Shown: positions 1 through 7,785, counted from the first letter of the stretch. The stretch is DNA of 9,829 nt from CAYRML01 sp050942825 (GCA_050942825.1 JBMNOA010000047.1:1-9829); one strand, 5' to 3'. Notes: generated by a model not told the origin, from the sequence alone. Program-made: numbers and translations.

Positions 1-1
1 G

Positions 2-580
2 ATAAAGACCACCATCATGACTGTGGTAAATACCGTGAAAAACGGCATCACCACAGCCTTCAACGCCATAAAAAATACGATATCGAATGTCCTAAACGGC
101 ATCAAGAATACGGTATCAAATGTGTTCAACGGGATCTGGAGCTTCATTTCCGGCATCGTGAACAAGCTCAAGAACGTATTCAACTTCCATTGGGAGCTCC
201 CAAAGATCAAGCTGCCGCACTTTTCAATTAGCGGAAAGTTCTCGCTTGATCCTCCTTCCATCCCGCACTTCTCCGTGGAATGGTACAAGAAGGCAATGGG
301 AAACGGCATGATCCTCGACTCGCCGACCATCTTCGGCATGAGCGGCAACACGCTCCTCGGCGCGGGAGAAGCCGGTGCGGAGGCCATTGTCGGAGTCGAT
401 TCCCTGCGCGGCATGATTCAGGAGGCTGTGGCCGGGCAGACCTCTGCCATCGTCACGGCACTTGCAGGCGTGGGAGGCGGAGGCGATATCACAATCCCGG
501 TTTATCTTGGAGGCACGCTGCTTGACGAGACCATCGTTACCGCACAGCAGCGCATGGCGCTCCGGTCAGGAGGCAGATGA
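2..580 (+). CDS. Phage tail tape measure protein, C-terminal part (5' end outside window)
   Basis: This is the C-terminal 192 or so residues of a tape measure protein, which sets tail length and lines the tail tube during DNA ejection. The frame is open to the left edge: codons before the first in-window ATG (17) continue the same protein pattern, so I read it as a partial gene, not one starting at 17. From base 29 to 193 there are five consecutive 11-residue units, each starting with Asn and carrying hydrophobic residues at fixed places (for example NAIKNTISNVL, NGIKNTVSNVF). This is the short amphipathic repeat style known from tape measure proteins. After a Pro/His-rich stretch (PKIKLPHF, PPSIPHF) comes the GAGEAGAEAIVGVDSL segment, which is typical of the C-terminus of Firmicutes prophage tape measures. 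The stop overlaps the next start in ATGA. Family identity is confident; total length cannot be seen. Confidence 0.9.
   Translation: MKTTIMTVVNTVKNGITTAFNAIKNTISNVLNGIKNTVSNVFNGIWSFISGIVNKLKNVFNFHWELPKIKLPHFSISGKFSLDPPSIPHFSVEWYKKAMGNGMILDSPTIFGMSGNTLLGAGEAGAEAIVGVDSLRGMIQEAVAGQTSAIVTALAGVGGGGDITIPVYLGGTLLDETIVTAQQRMALRSGGR
568..573 (+). promoter_or_regulatory. Ribosome binding site deciding the start at 580
   Basis: AGGAGG lies 3 nt before the ATG at 577 but 6 nt before the ATG at 580. The two ATGs are consecutive codons in the same frame, so spacing favours 580 as the real start. The site sits inside the end of the tape measure gene. Confidence 0.6.
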
Positions 581-942
581 TGGCTTTTTCACACTATTTG
601 AATATCGATGGCACGGAGATGCCACTTCCGACCTCCTATGACCTGTCCCTCTCCGATGTGGAGGCAGACAGCTCCGGAGAGACGGAGGCGGGAACCACCC
701 AGCGGGATATCGTCCGCTCCGGCGTGGTGAAAATCTCTGTGTCCTTTCAGGTTTCTCCCGCATGGCTTAAGAAGCTGTCAGCTTTGCGGGCAAAACCAAA
801 GCTCTCGGTCGAGTTCTTCAATACGGAGACGATGATCCGGGAGGCGCGGGAAATGTATATCGACGGCTTCAAGACCTCCCTTGCCCACGACACCACCGGT
901 AAGGGCTTGTGGAAGGTCAGCTTTGATTTGAATGAATACTGA
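580..942 (+). CDS. Small phage tail protein downstream of tape measure (possibly DUF6711-like)
   Basis: This is a 120-residue protein (121 if the ATG at 577 is used). It has no signal peptide, membrane segment or cysteine motif. The N-terminus reads as a short strand-rich region around LNIDGTEMPLPTSYDLSLSD, followed by a Ser/Glu/Thr-rich stretch, then alternating hydrophobic strands (VVKISVSFQVS, LWKVSFDLNEY) of the kind seen in beta-sandwich tail proteins. Position directly after the tape measure and before the tail hub is where many siphophages encode a distal tail or tail-completion protein. At 120 residues it is much shorter than a classical Dit protein of about 250. A relation to the DUF6711 family of short phage proteins is my recollection of the N-terminal pattern, not something proved here. 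It overlaps the tape measure stop, so coupled translation is likely. Confidence 0.6.
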   Translation: MAFSHYLNIDGTEMPLPTSYDLSLSDVEADSSGETEAGTTQRDIVRSGVVKISVSFQVSPAWLKKLSALRAKPKLSVEFFNTETMIREAREMYIDGFKTSLAHDTTGKGLWKVSFDLNEY

Positions 943-959
943 CAGAAAGGAGCGGCGCG

Positions 960-3233
960 ATGTACAGCGTATCAGACGAATATAAAACAGCGATACAGGA
1001 TAATGCCCGCTCCTTTTTCTGGTCGGGAACGATTACTACGACAGGCGGCAAGGTCTATCCCTTTGAAAATAAGGACATCGTGAAGGGCTCCGGCTATGTA
1101 TCCCGGCAGTGCTCCGGTTCCTCGGAAATAGAGCTCGGCAGCGTGTATGCGGCAGAGATGGGCATTTCCCTTTTCTCCGATGTCGACCGCTACTCCTTGG
1201 AAAATGCCGAGGTACAGCTCTGCTTCCATCTGAACCTTTCGGACGGCACCGTGGAGGACGTCCCGATGGGCATCTTCTATGTAGCGGAGGCCAACCGGAA
1301 AATAAAAACGCTGGAGCTCAAGGCATACGACGCCATGCTGAATTTTGACGCGGATTACAACGAAGCACAGTCCAGCGGCTATCCGTATGACTTTTTGAAT
1401 ATCATGTGTACCACCTGCGGCGTGGAGCTTTCCCACACACAGGAGGAGATCGAAGCCATGCCAAACGGCACAGAGCTTCTCGGCGTCTACCCGGAAAATG
1501 ATATCGAGACGTGGCGTGACCTCTTGCATTACCTCGCGCAGGCGCTCTGCTCCTTTGCCTTCATCAATCGGGAGGGAAAGCTGCAGCTGGTGCAATATGG
1601 GGAGACTCCGATCTGCACGGTGAATAACACCCACCGCTATTCCAGCAGCTTCTCGGATTTTGTGACAAGGTATACGGCCATCAGCTCCACCAACCGGCGC
1701 ACGAATACAGCGGAATACTACGCCCTCGACCCGGATGACGGCCTGACCATGAATCTGGAAACAAACCCGCTGCTGCAGTTCGGCCTTGACGAGACCCGCA
1801 GCCGGATTCTTACCAATATCCTGAATGCCATCGCGGTCATAAGGTATGTACCATTTGATTCCGAGACCATCGGCGATCCAGCCTTGGAGCCGGGAGACGT
1901 GCTCACCTTTACCGGCGGACAGGCAGACGAAAACCAGATGGCGGCGATCACCTCCATCACGACGAAGATCAACGGCAAATGCGCCTTAAAGTGTGTCGGC
2001 AAGAATCCGCGCCTCGCAGAGGCAAAGAGCAAGAACGACAAGGACATCACAGGGCTTATCAATTCTGTCGAGAGTACGAAGATGGCGACCTATTCCTATA
2101 CGAACGCCATGCCATACAACCTCGGCGAGGAGAAGGTCACCATCGTAAGCATCGAATTTGCTACGCAGGAAGAGACAGACTGCGAGTTCAAAGGCGCGGT
2201 TCTTTTGAATGTGGCGGCTCCCTCTGTGGATCGCTCCGTTACGGCGGAGGGCTCCGGCACGACCATTCTCCCGGAGGAGACCACCGATGAGGAATCCGGC
2301 GAGACCGTTACAAACGATAAGGAACTGGAGACCACGGTCACCGTCCCTGTGGAATGGGAGGAGGACGGGCAGTCTGTTATTACGGTCGGCTATGTCGTGG
2401 ACGGCCATGAGGTGGAGGAATTCCACCCGACCGAAACGTGGCACACCGGCGCTCATATCCTGAACCTGTTTTACCCGCTGCTCTCAATGGCAGAAAAGAC
2501 GCTGCACACCTTTGCGGTCTGGATTTCCATCGCGCCGGGCAGCGCTACCATCAATGCGCAGAACATCATCGCCTCCATCACCGGTCAGGGCTTGGGAGCG
2601 CAGGACAGATGGGACGGACACATCGAGGCAAGCGACAACTATATCCCGCTCCTGCTTTCCGGCCTGCAGCACCTTTCTCTGGAAGGTACCGTGGAGACGC
2701 TTTTCCATATACCGGAACCGACCGGAGCCTCCGATACGATTTCACAGCTCCTACTGTCCGGCATGCCGCTTTACTCCATTGCGGATAACCTGCGCGTCTT
2801 TGCGCCGATTGTCCATGACCTCGTGGATGTGAGCGACAAGAAGAAAATGACCTACAGTAAGGTATATGTGACGGACGATACGCAGTTTGCCCTGCAGAAG
2901 TCCTTCGAGATTTCCGGCGGCACAGAGCGGAGCCTTGACCGTGGCAGGATGGATTCCCTGACGATTCCCACGGCGGACTTTGAGTCGCTGACCGGGCTTG
3001 TGATCCACCCGTTTATAACTGAGCCCTTTATCAACGGCAGCGTGCTCCCCGCAAAGATGGTCACGGGGACGTGCTATACCGTATTTTCCGATGACGCTCT
3101 GAAGCTGAAAACGAAATACGAAGAAACCATCGAGGGCGAGGTCACAGAGATTGACCGTGGCAGCCTTGCCGTCTATCCGCTTGACCTTGCCGCCTTTGAC
3201 ACGATAGAAGAACTGGAGGTGCAAATTGGCTGA
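960..3233 (+). CDS. Tail hub / tail-associated structural protein (minor structural, host-contacting)
   Basis: This 757-residue protein starts at an ATG 7 nt after AAAGGAG (946-952), 17 nt past the previous stop. Its N-terminal 350 residues look like a baseplate or tail hub domain of the Gp37-like type. Recognisable blocks are PMGIFYVAEA near residue 102, a helix-plus-strand block WRDLLHYLAQALCSFAF (185-201) followed by GKLQLV, and DPALEPGDVLTF near 306. These are typical of siphophage tail proteins lying between the distal tail protein and the receptor-binding proteins. Around residues 438-448 there is an acidic Glu/Thr linker (PEETTDEESGE). The C-terminal half (about 460-757) is rich in strands and Leu/Thr and resembles an adhesin or carbohydrate-contacting region, but no catalytic motif is visible. 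I see no peptidase or lysozyme active-site pattern, so calling it a tail lysin would be unsupported. The stop overlaps the next start by 8 nt. Confidence 0.7.
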   Translation: MYSVSDEYKTAIQDNARSFFWSGTITTTGGKVYPFENKDIVKGSGYVSRQCSGSSEIELGSVYAAEMGISLFSDVDRYSLENAEVQLCFHLNLSDGTVEDVPMGIFYVAEANRKIKTLELKAYDAMLNFDADYNEAQSSGYPYDFLNIMCTTCGVELSHTQEEIEAMPNGTELLGVYPENDIETWRDLLHYLAQALCSFAFINREGKLQLVQYGETPICTVNNTHRYSSSFSDFVTRYTAISSTNRRTNTAEYYALDPDDGLTMNLETNPLLQFGLDETRSRILTNILNAIAVIRYVPFDSETIGDPALEPGDVLTFTGGQADENQMAAITSITTKINGKCALKCVGKNPRLAEAKSKNDKDITGLINSVESTKMATYSYTNAMPYNLGEEKVTIVSIEFATQEETDCEFKGAVLLNVAAPSVDRSVTAEGSGTTILPEETTDEESGETVTNDKELETTVTVPVEWEEDGQSVITVGYVVDGHEVEEFHPTETWHTGAHILNLFYPLLSMAEKTLHTFAVWISIAPGSATINAQNIIASITGQGLGAQDRWDGHIEASDNYIPLLLSGLQHLSLEGTVETLFHIPEPTGASDTISQLLLSGMPLYSIADNLRVFAPIVHDLVDVSDKKKMTYSKVYVTDDTQFALQKSFEISGGTERSLDRGRMDSLTIPTADFESLTGLVIHPFITEPFINGSVLPAKMVTGTCYTVFSDDALKLKTKYEETIEGEVTEIDRGSLAVYPLDLAAFDTIEELEVQIG
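3215..3220 (+). promoter_or_regulatory. Ribosome binding site supporting a TTG start at 3226
   Basis: GGAGGT lies 5 nt before a TTG codon and within the end of the upstream hub gene. The next in-frame ATG falls well inside the conserved-looking N-terminus and has no such site, so the TTG start is preferred. Confidence 0.65.
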
Positions 3234-4335
3234 TTATATTTCTTTTAAGGAGCTTCTGGAAAGCACCGACAACATGACCTATATCCGCAACAATGTCGGC
3301 AACGACAGCGGAACAGACACGGTTCCCGGTGTCAGCTGGTTTACCTATAAATCCGTGGCCGCAGAAAATATCTACGCCAATGGAAATTCATGGATGGGCA
3401 TCGGCACGAATGCGGAGCAGGTCAAAGTCCACCGGCGTGATGCCATGAGCTGGACGATCCGCCGGGAGGAAGGGACGCTCTACAACTACTACAAATTCCT
3501 GCGCATCCGCTGGGAGGGATATTCGCAGTACAACCTGAAAACCGATGACGTAAAGCTCGTCTGGGATCTGCTGCTGCTTGATACCGGAGACATCGTCCTT
3601 TCCTTTGAGTTTGTACCTACGAACGCCTCCTACCTTGGAGAATGTACCCTCGTGACCGGCTCTGGGAACATCGCCTTCACGCCTGCTGCCGGAGGGACGG
3701 TTACCTTCCTGCATCAGGATGATACCGGGACGGCCTTCGTATTGTCCTCAGAGCTTCCGGCTCTACTCGACCCGTACAACCGGAGGTATCTCATAACGGA
3801 CGCGAACGGCGACCTTTACACCGTGGAGGAGGCTGCCCTTTTAAAGCTCGCGGAAACGGAACTGACCGCAGAGGTCTTTGAAACCTACGGCGTGCAGGAT
3901 ATTCCGGACGGTGCGCTGCTCCTTACGCTCACAGACCCGACGATCCTTTACTGGCACGATTCGCAGAACAGATTCCCGCCTTTCACGGCGAGCTATACAG
4001 GCATTCCGAAGCCACAGGTCGTCTACTCGGAGAACATCGATATGTCCGACTCCACGATTCTCGGCATTGAGAAGGTCACGGCAGACTGTGATGATAACGC
4101 GCTCTTTGCCGTCTCCTTTGACGCGGGAGAAAGCTGGTGGACTTATATAGGATCGGCGTGGGCAAGGCTCTCGGAGGAGGACTCCGGCATGTCCAAGGCG
4201 CAGCTGGAATCAATCTCCACGGACGCATGGTCGGAAAAGGCCATCACCGGGCAGCTTAAATACCGCTTTGTGATCAGCGGAGAAAACGGGTATGTGAAGT
4301 CGATCACCACAGATTATCTGAACACGGAGGAATGA
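3226..4335 (+). CDS. Phage tail-tip / adsorption protein of unknown family
   Basis: This 369-residue protein uses a TTG start and overlaps the preceding gene by 8 nt. I do not recognise a named family. The first 170 residues are rich in aromatic residues and strands (SWFTYKSV, SWMGIG, RIRWEGYSQYN), suggesting a jelly-roll or carbohydrate-binding-like fold. Residues 182-260 hold a helical segment (TVEEAALLKLAETELTAEVFETYG) with a following strand block. Residues 285-365 carry a pattern seen in Firmicutes surface and tail proteins: ALFAVSFDAGESWWTY, then a Ser/Trp-rich helix, then LKYRFVISGENGYVKSI. Position between the hub and the last tail gene, and lack of any enzymatic motif, suggest an adhesion or baseplate role. 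That role is inference. Other possibilities are an upper baseplate protein or a tail-fibre anchor. Confidence 0.6.
   Translation: MADYISFKELLESTDNMTYIRNNVGNDSGTDTVPGVSWFTYKSVAAENIYANGNSWMGIGTNAEQVKVHRRDAMSWTIRREEGTLYNYYKFLRIRWEGYSQYNLKTDDVKLVWDLLLLDTGDIVLSFEFVPTNASYLGECTLVTGSGNIAFTPAAGGTVTFLHQDDTGTAFVLSSELPALLDPYNRRYLITDANGDLYTVEEAALLKLAETELTAEVFETYGVQDIPDGALLLTLTDPTILYWHDSQNRFPPFTASYTGIPKPQVVYSENIDMSDSTILGIEKVTADCDDNALFAVSFDAGESWWTYIGSAWARLSEEDSGMSKAQLESISTDAWSEKAITGQLKYRFVISGENGYVKSITTDYLNTEE
4326..4330 (+). promoter_or_regulatory. Ribosome binding site favouring the start at 4338
   Basis: GGAGG is only 1 nt from the ATG at 4332, which overlaps the upstream stop, but 7 nt from the in-frame ATG at 4338. 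The second ATG is therefore the more likely start. Confidence 0.6.
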
Positions 4336-4337
4336 GT

Positions 4338-5759
4338 ATGCTCAAAGGAAAAAGCATTATAGAGCTCACGGACATCCACACGGGCAAAAAGGAAATCTAT
4401 GAGGATGAGAACCTCGTGACCGAGGCTGTGGCGGATGTCCTTGCTACGAATATTCAGGGGGTCCTGTTTAACAACACGAGCTTTAACGGCGCAAATGGAG
4501 AAAACTGGCTTCTGCCAATCTACAAGAACCTGACTGGCGGCATCCTGCTTTATCAGGATGAGCTTGAGGAAGACCCCAGCCTGATTTATGCTCCGCTGGA
4601 CAACCCGCTGATAGGATATGCCTCTGACGATGCCAACGATACAACAGATGTCAAACGAGGCAGCCGGAACCTGACCGAAAGCAAGGAAATAGACGGCGGC
4701 TTTAAGTACGTCTGGGACTTCGCCACTTCTCAGGGAAACGGCACCATCTCGGCCATCTGCCTTACCAATACTCTGGCAGGTAAAGGCGTGCAGGAGACCA
4801 GCGACTATTTTGTCCGGATAAAATCAGATACCGTAAAAAGCGGGATTACAATTACCGACGAGGATAAATACAGCTATCTGGATAATCAACGGCCATATAT
4901 TGGAGACGGATACCGGCTGGAATGTGTCACGATCAATAATTCCACATCTGCCACAATCCGGAAGGTACCGGAGGACTATATCCATGCAAGGCTCATGCAG
5001 AGAACCTATGGTCTGGTCGCGATAGAGGCCGAGGAAGAAACCTATGTCGAGCTGAACCACTATCCCTATTGGATTCACTACGTAGGTGGCAGCAAGGATA
5101 ATACCGACGATCCCACAAACAATAACACGAATGTTTTCTGCTATCTCTTTCACGCGGCAGACGGAAACTGGTATGGCCTTTGCCGGAGAGAAATCCGCAC
5201 TATCCGAGATCCACAATCCAGCACAGAGAGATATGACCACACCAGCTACGAATGGTATCTCGATAAGATTTCCGGCGACAGATGTACCTCGCAGAAGGTG
5301 GCCATTCCGGATGAGACAAGCACGATAAGCAATATCGGCATGAGCGGAAAATGGCTGATGTTTGCCATTGGAACTACGGTATACAGGCTTGACACCACCA
5401 GCGTGGCAAACCTCGAAGTCGTGACAAACATTACCTACAACAGCTCCTATCAATACACCTTCACGATTGATGACGATGTTGTGATAAGCGGCTGGTATTT
5501 CTATAACGGGGAGCCGAAGCTGTATGTAGGCTATCAGACGCAGCAGAATTATAACCGCTGGGGAAAGAGGCATATGGCACGTTACAAGACCTATGCCTTT
5601 CAGGAATTTTACCAATCCTACAGCGGCTATTACTTCACCAAAGAGCTATATCTGTACACGCCTTATCTCGCCACCATCAACAATCTGGCCACGCCTGTTA
5701 TAAAGACGGCAGACAAGACCATGAAAGTCACATATACGCTCACTGAAACAGAGTCGTAA
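4338..5759 (+). CDS. Phage minor tail / putative receptor-contacting protein, unknown family
   Basis: This 473-residue protein begins MLKGKSIIELTDIHTGK; starting at the ATG 4332 would add two residues and create an ATGA overlap. Protein openings of this style (an element that binds or labels, then DENLVTEAVADVLATN) recur in minor tail proteins encoded just before the holin in Clostridia prophages, but I cannot name a domain. The middle is strand-rich with a long Asp/Asn/Tyr composition. The segment coded at about 5300-5560 has several repeated small strand blocks (GKWLMFAIGTTVYRLDT, YQYTFTIDDDVVISGWYF, GEPKLYVGYQ), which could be blades of a propeller-like domain. The C-terminus is rich in Tyr, Phe and Thr. 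As the last tail gene before the terminator and lysis genes, it is a good candidate for a host-range determinant. That role is inferred from position only. Confidence 0.6.
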   Translation: MLKGKSIIELTDIHTGKKEIYEDENLVTEAVADVLATNIQGVLFNNTSFNGANGENWLLPIYKNLTGGILLYQDELEEDPSLIYAPLDNPLIGYASDDANDTTDVKRGSRNLTESKEIDGGFKYVWDFATSQGNGTISAICLTNTLAGKGVQETSDYFVRIKSDTVKSGITITDEDKYSYLDNQRPYIGDGYRLECVTINNSTSATIRKVPEDYIHARLMQRTYGLVAIEAEEETYVELNHYPYWIHYVGGSKDNTDDPTNNNTNVFCYLFHAADGNWYGLCRREIRTIRDPQSSTERYDHTSYEWYLDKISGDRCTSQKVAIPDETSTISNIGMSGKWLMFAIGTTVYRLDTTSVANLEVVTNITYNSSYQYTFTIDDDVVISGWYFYNGEPKLYVGYQTQQNYNRWGKRHMARYKTYAFQEFYQSYSGYYFTKELYLYTPYLATINNLATPVIKTADKTMKVTYTLTETES

Positions 5760-5783
5760 CGGATATACGGCTCAAAGCTACCG

Positions 5784-5816
5784 GGCGACCTTCTCTCATC
5801 AGGAGGCCGCCTTTTT
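5784..5816 (+). terminator. Rho-independent terminator after the tail module
   Basis: GGCGACCTTC (5784-5793) pairs with GGAGGCCGCC (5802-5811) over ten positions with one A-C mismatch and one G-U pair, around an 8-nt loop, and is followed by five T residues. It lies 24 nt past the last tail stop. Since the holin gene begins 27 nt later and no clear promoter is visible between them, it may act as a partial terminator that lowers lysis gene expression. Confidence 0.75.
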
Positions 5817-5843
5817 CATGCCCAGAAAAGGAGGAATCACAAC

Positions 5844-6266
5844 ATGAAAGAATTCTGGAACACCATTCAATTTGTCTTTGCTGCCATCGGAGGCTGGCTC
5901 GGCTGGTTCCTTGGCGGCTGCGACGGCCTGATGATTGCGCTCATTCTCTTCGTCGTCACGGACTACATCACCGGCGTCATGTGCGCCGTGGCAGATAAGA
6001 AGCTCTCCTCGGCGGTCGGCTTCAAGGGCATCTGCCGCAAGGCGCTGATCTTCATTCTGGTCGGCATCGCAAACGCGCTCGACATCTATGTGCTCGACCA
6101 TGCAGGCGTGCTTCGGACGGCCATCATCTTTTTCTACATCTCGAATGAAGGCCTTTCCCTCGTGGAAAACAGCGTCCATCTTGGCCTGCCGGTTCCGGAC
6201 AAGCTGAGAGATGTTTTAGAGCAGCTCCACGACCGCGAGACCAAGGATATAAAGGAGGACAGGTAA
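5844..6266 (+). CDS. Phage holin, Cp-1/TcdE-like (Phage_holin_4) family
   Basis: This 140-residue protein is a holin, which oligomerises in the cytoplasmic membrane late in infection and lets the endolysin reach the cell wall. There are hydrophobic segments at about residues 8-26, 27-47, 66-84 and 90-106. Family hallmarks are VVTDYITGVMCA (37-48), the GFKGICRKALIF segment (59-70) and the C-terminal block NEGLSLVENSVHLGLPVPDKL (101-121), ending in a charged tail. These match the toxin-secretion/lysis holin family that includes Cp-1 and TcdE holins. The ATG is 9 nt after a perfect AAAGGAGG (5827-5834). There is only one nearby start codon, so no obvious dual-start holin/antiholin arrangement. 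The endolysin gene follows after one base. Confidence 0.93.
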   Translation: MKEFWNTIQFVFAAIGGWLGWFLGGCDGLMIALILFVVTDYITGVMCAVADKKLSSAVGFKGICRKALIFILVGIANALDIYVLDHAGVLRTAIIFFYISNEGLSLVENSVHLGLPVPDKLRDVLEQLHDRETKDIKEDR

Positions 6267-6267
6267 C

Positions 6268-7731
6268 ATGACTACAAAAGGAATCGACGTATCCCACTGG
6301 CAGGGAACGATTGACTGGAACAAGGTAAAAGCCGCTGGCATCCAGTTTGCCATCATCAAGGCTGGCGGCTCCGACGCTGGCACCTATACGGACAGCAAGT
6401 GGGAAGCAAATTACAAAGGCGCGAAGTCTGCCGGTATTCCCATCGGCGCTTACTACTTCGTGGGCAAGGACTGCGTGACCGCTGCTGCCGGAAAAGCAGA
6501 TGCAGAACGCTTCCTGCAGATCCTCAAGAGCAAGCAGCTGGAATACCCGGTCTACATGGACAACGAGGCACAGCCCGCTTCTGCCAAGGCCGGTATTACG
6601 GAGGCCACCATCGCTTTCTGCGAGACGATGGAGGATGCTGGATACTTTGTCGGTATCTATGGCTCAGCTGTTTCCGGCTTCAAGGAGCGAATGGATGACT
6701 CCAAGCTCACACCCTACGCGCACTGGGTAGCGCAGTATGCCAGCAAGTGCAGCTATAAGGGAGACTACGGCATCTGGCAGTATTCCTCCAAGGGCTCTGT
6801 GGACGGTATCAGTGGCAACGTGGATCTGGACTACGGCTATATCGATTATCCGTCCATCATCAAATCCGGCGGCTTCAACGGATACACAAAGGAAAGCACG
6901 CCTGCACCTGCGGCAAGCTCGGATAGAGACAGGATCGTCGCTCAGGCCAGAGCATGGCTTGGGAAGAAGGAATCCGACGACAGCCATAAGGAAATCATCG
7001 ACGTGTATAACAGCCACAAGCCTCTCGCCAGAGGCTATGCGGTCACTTATACGGACGCATGGTGCGCCACCTTCGTTTCTGCGGTCGCCATCAAATGCAG
7101 CCTGACGGATATTCTTCCGACAGAGTGTGGCTGCGGGCAGATGATCGTCCTTTTCCAGAAGCTCGGCGAGTGGATCGAAAACGATGCCTATGTTCCGTCT
7201 CCCGGCGATGTCATCTTCTATGACTGGCAGGATTCCGATTCCGGAGACAATACCGGCTGGCCGGATCATGTCGGAATCGTGGAAACGGTCTCCGGCAGCA
7301 CCATCACAGTCATTGAAGGAAACAAGAACGATGCGGTCGGAAGGCGCACGCTGCAGGTGAACGCCAAATACATCCGTGGCTATGGCGTGCCGAAATACAG
7401 TGGTTCTGCTGCTCCCACTCCGGTCACTCCGACAAAGACTGTGGACGAGCTTGCCAAGGAAGTGCTGGAAGGCAAATGGGGAAACGGCACCGACCGCAAG
7501 AACCGCCTCACCGTTGCCGGGTATGATTATTCTGCCGTACAGGCCAAGGTCAATGCTCTGGTGAAAAAGCAGGAAGCCTCTCCGGTCTACTACACCGTGA
7601 AAAGCGGCGATACCCTCTCCGGGATCGCAAAGAAATATAGCACCACGGTTTCTGCGATCCAGAAGCTCAATCCCACGCTCATCAAGAACGTCAACCTCAT
7701 CCTGACCGGCTGGAAGATCAGAGTAAAATAA
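6268..7731 (+). CDS. Endolysin: GH25 muramidase + CHAP + Cpl-7 + LysM
   Basis: This 487-residue protein degrades peptidoglycan to release phage. Residues 3-200 are a GH25 lysozyme domain: GIDVSHWQG with Asp7, YMDNE with Asp98 and Glu100, and the closing VDLDYG with Asp186 and Asp188. After a Pro/Ala/Ser linker (209-218) comes a CHAP-type domain (about 219-377) with its cysteine in DAWCATF (Cys266), histidine in PDHVGIV (His334) and a third polar site in IEGN (Glu350 or Asn352). This half should act as an amidase or endopeptidase. A second Pro/Thr linker leads to a Cpl-7 (CW_7) wall-binding unit (391-433, EGKWGNGTDRKNRLTVAGYDY) and then a LysM domain (440-486, YYTVKSGDTLSGIAKKY). There is no signal peptide, so it depends on the holin. 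The start is 9 nt after AAAGGAGG (6251-6258). All expected catalytic residues are present. Confidence 0.93.
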   Translation: MTTKGIDVSHWQGTIDWNKVKAAGIQFAIIKAGGSDAGTYTDSKWEANYKGAKSAGIPIGAYYFVGKDCVTAAAGKADAERFLQILKSKQLEYPVYMDNEAQPASAKAGITEATIAFCETMEDAGYFVGIYGSAVSGFKERMDDSKLTPYAHWVAQYASKCSYKGDYGIWQYSSKGSVDGISGNVDLDYGYIDYPSIIKSGGFNGYTKESTPAPAASSDRDRIVAQARAWLGKKESDDSHKEIIDVYNSHKPLARGYAVTYTDAWCATFVSAVAIKCSLTDILPTECGCGQMIVLFQKLGEWIENDAYVPSPGDVIFYDWQDSDSGDNTGWPDHVGIVETVSGSTITVIEGNKNDAVGRRTLQVNAKYIRGYGVPKYSGSAAPTPVTPTKTVDELAKEVLEGKWGNGTDRKNRLTVAGYDYSAVQAKVNALVKKQEASPVYYTVKSGDTLSGIAKKYSTTVSAIQKLNPTLIKNVNLILTGWKIRVK

Positions 7732-7747
7732 ATATCCAATCAGCTAT

Positions 7748-7785
7748 GCCTGCGAGTGTTCTTCGGAATGCCCGCAGGCTTTTTT
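7748..7785 (+). terminator. Rho-independent terminator after the lysis module (UUCG-capped)
   Basis: GCCTGCG (7748-7754) pairs with CGCAGGC (7773-7779). After one A-C mismatch the stem continues inward (7756-7761 with 7766-7771, including two G-U pairs) to a C(TTCG)G tetraloop at 7761-7766. Six T residues follow (7780-7785). It begins 16 nt after the endolysin stop and separates lysis genes from the recombination cassette. Confidence 0.88.

Noticed and set aside
972..1634. Open frame on the - strand (220 codons) across the tail hub gene
   Set aside because: Antisense to a well-supported tail gene, no ribosome binding site, and a protein composition typical of shadow frames.
960..3233. Tail-associated peptidoglycan hydrolase activity in the hub protein
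   Set aside because: Proteins in this position are sometimes peptidases or lysozymes, but no catalytic Cys-His, zinc-peptidase or lysozyme pattern could be seen.
4824..5615. Open frame on the - strand (263 codons) across the last tail gene
   Set aside because: It has some hydrophobic stretches that could suggest a membrane protein, but it is entirely antisense to a tail gene with a good start, and no gene order supports it.
4338..5759. Diversity-generating retroelement target in the last tail protein
   Set aside because: The gene is Asn/Tyr-rich near its end, but there is no template repeat, no reverse transcriptase and no second copy of the region in the window.
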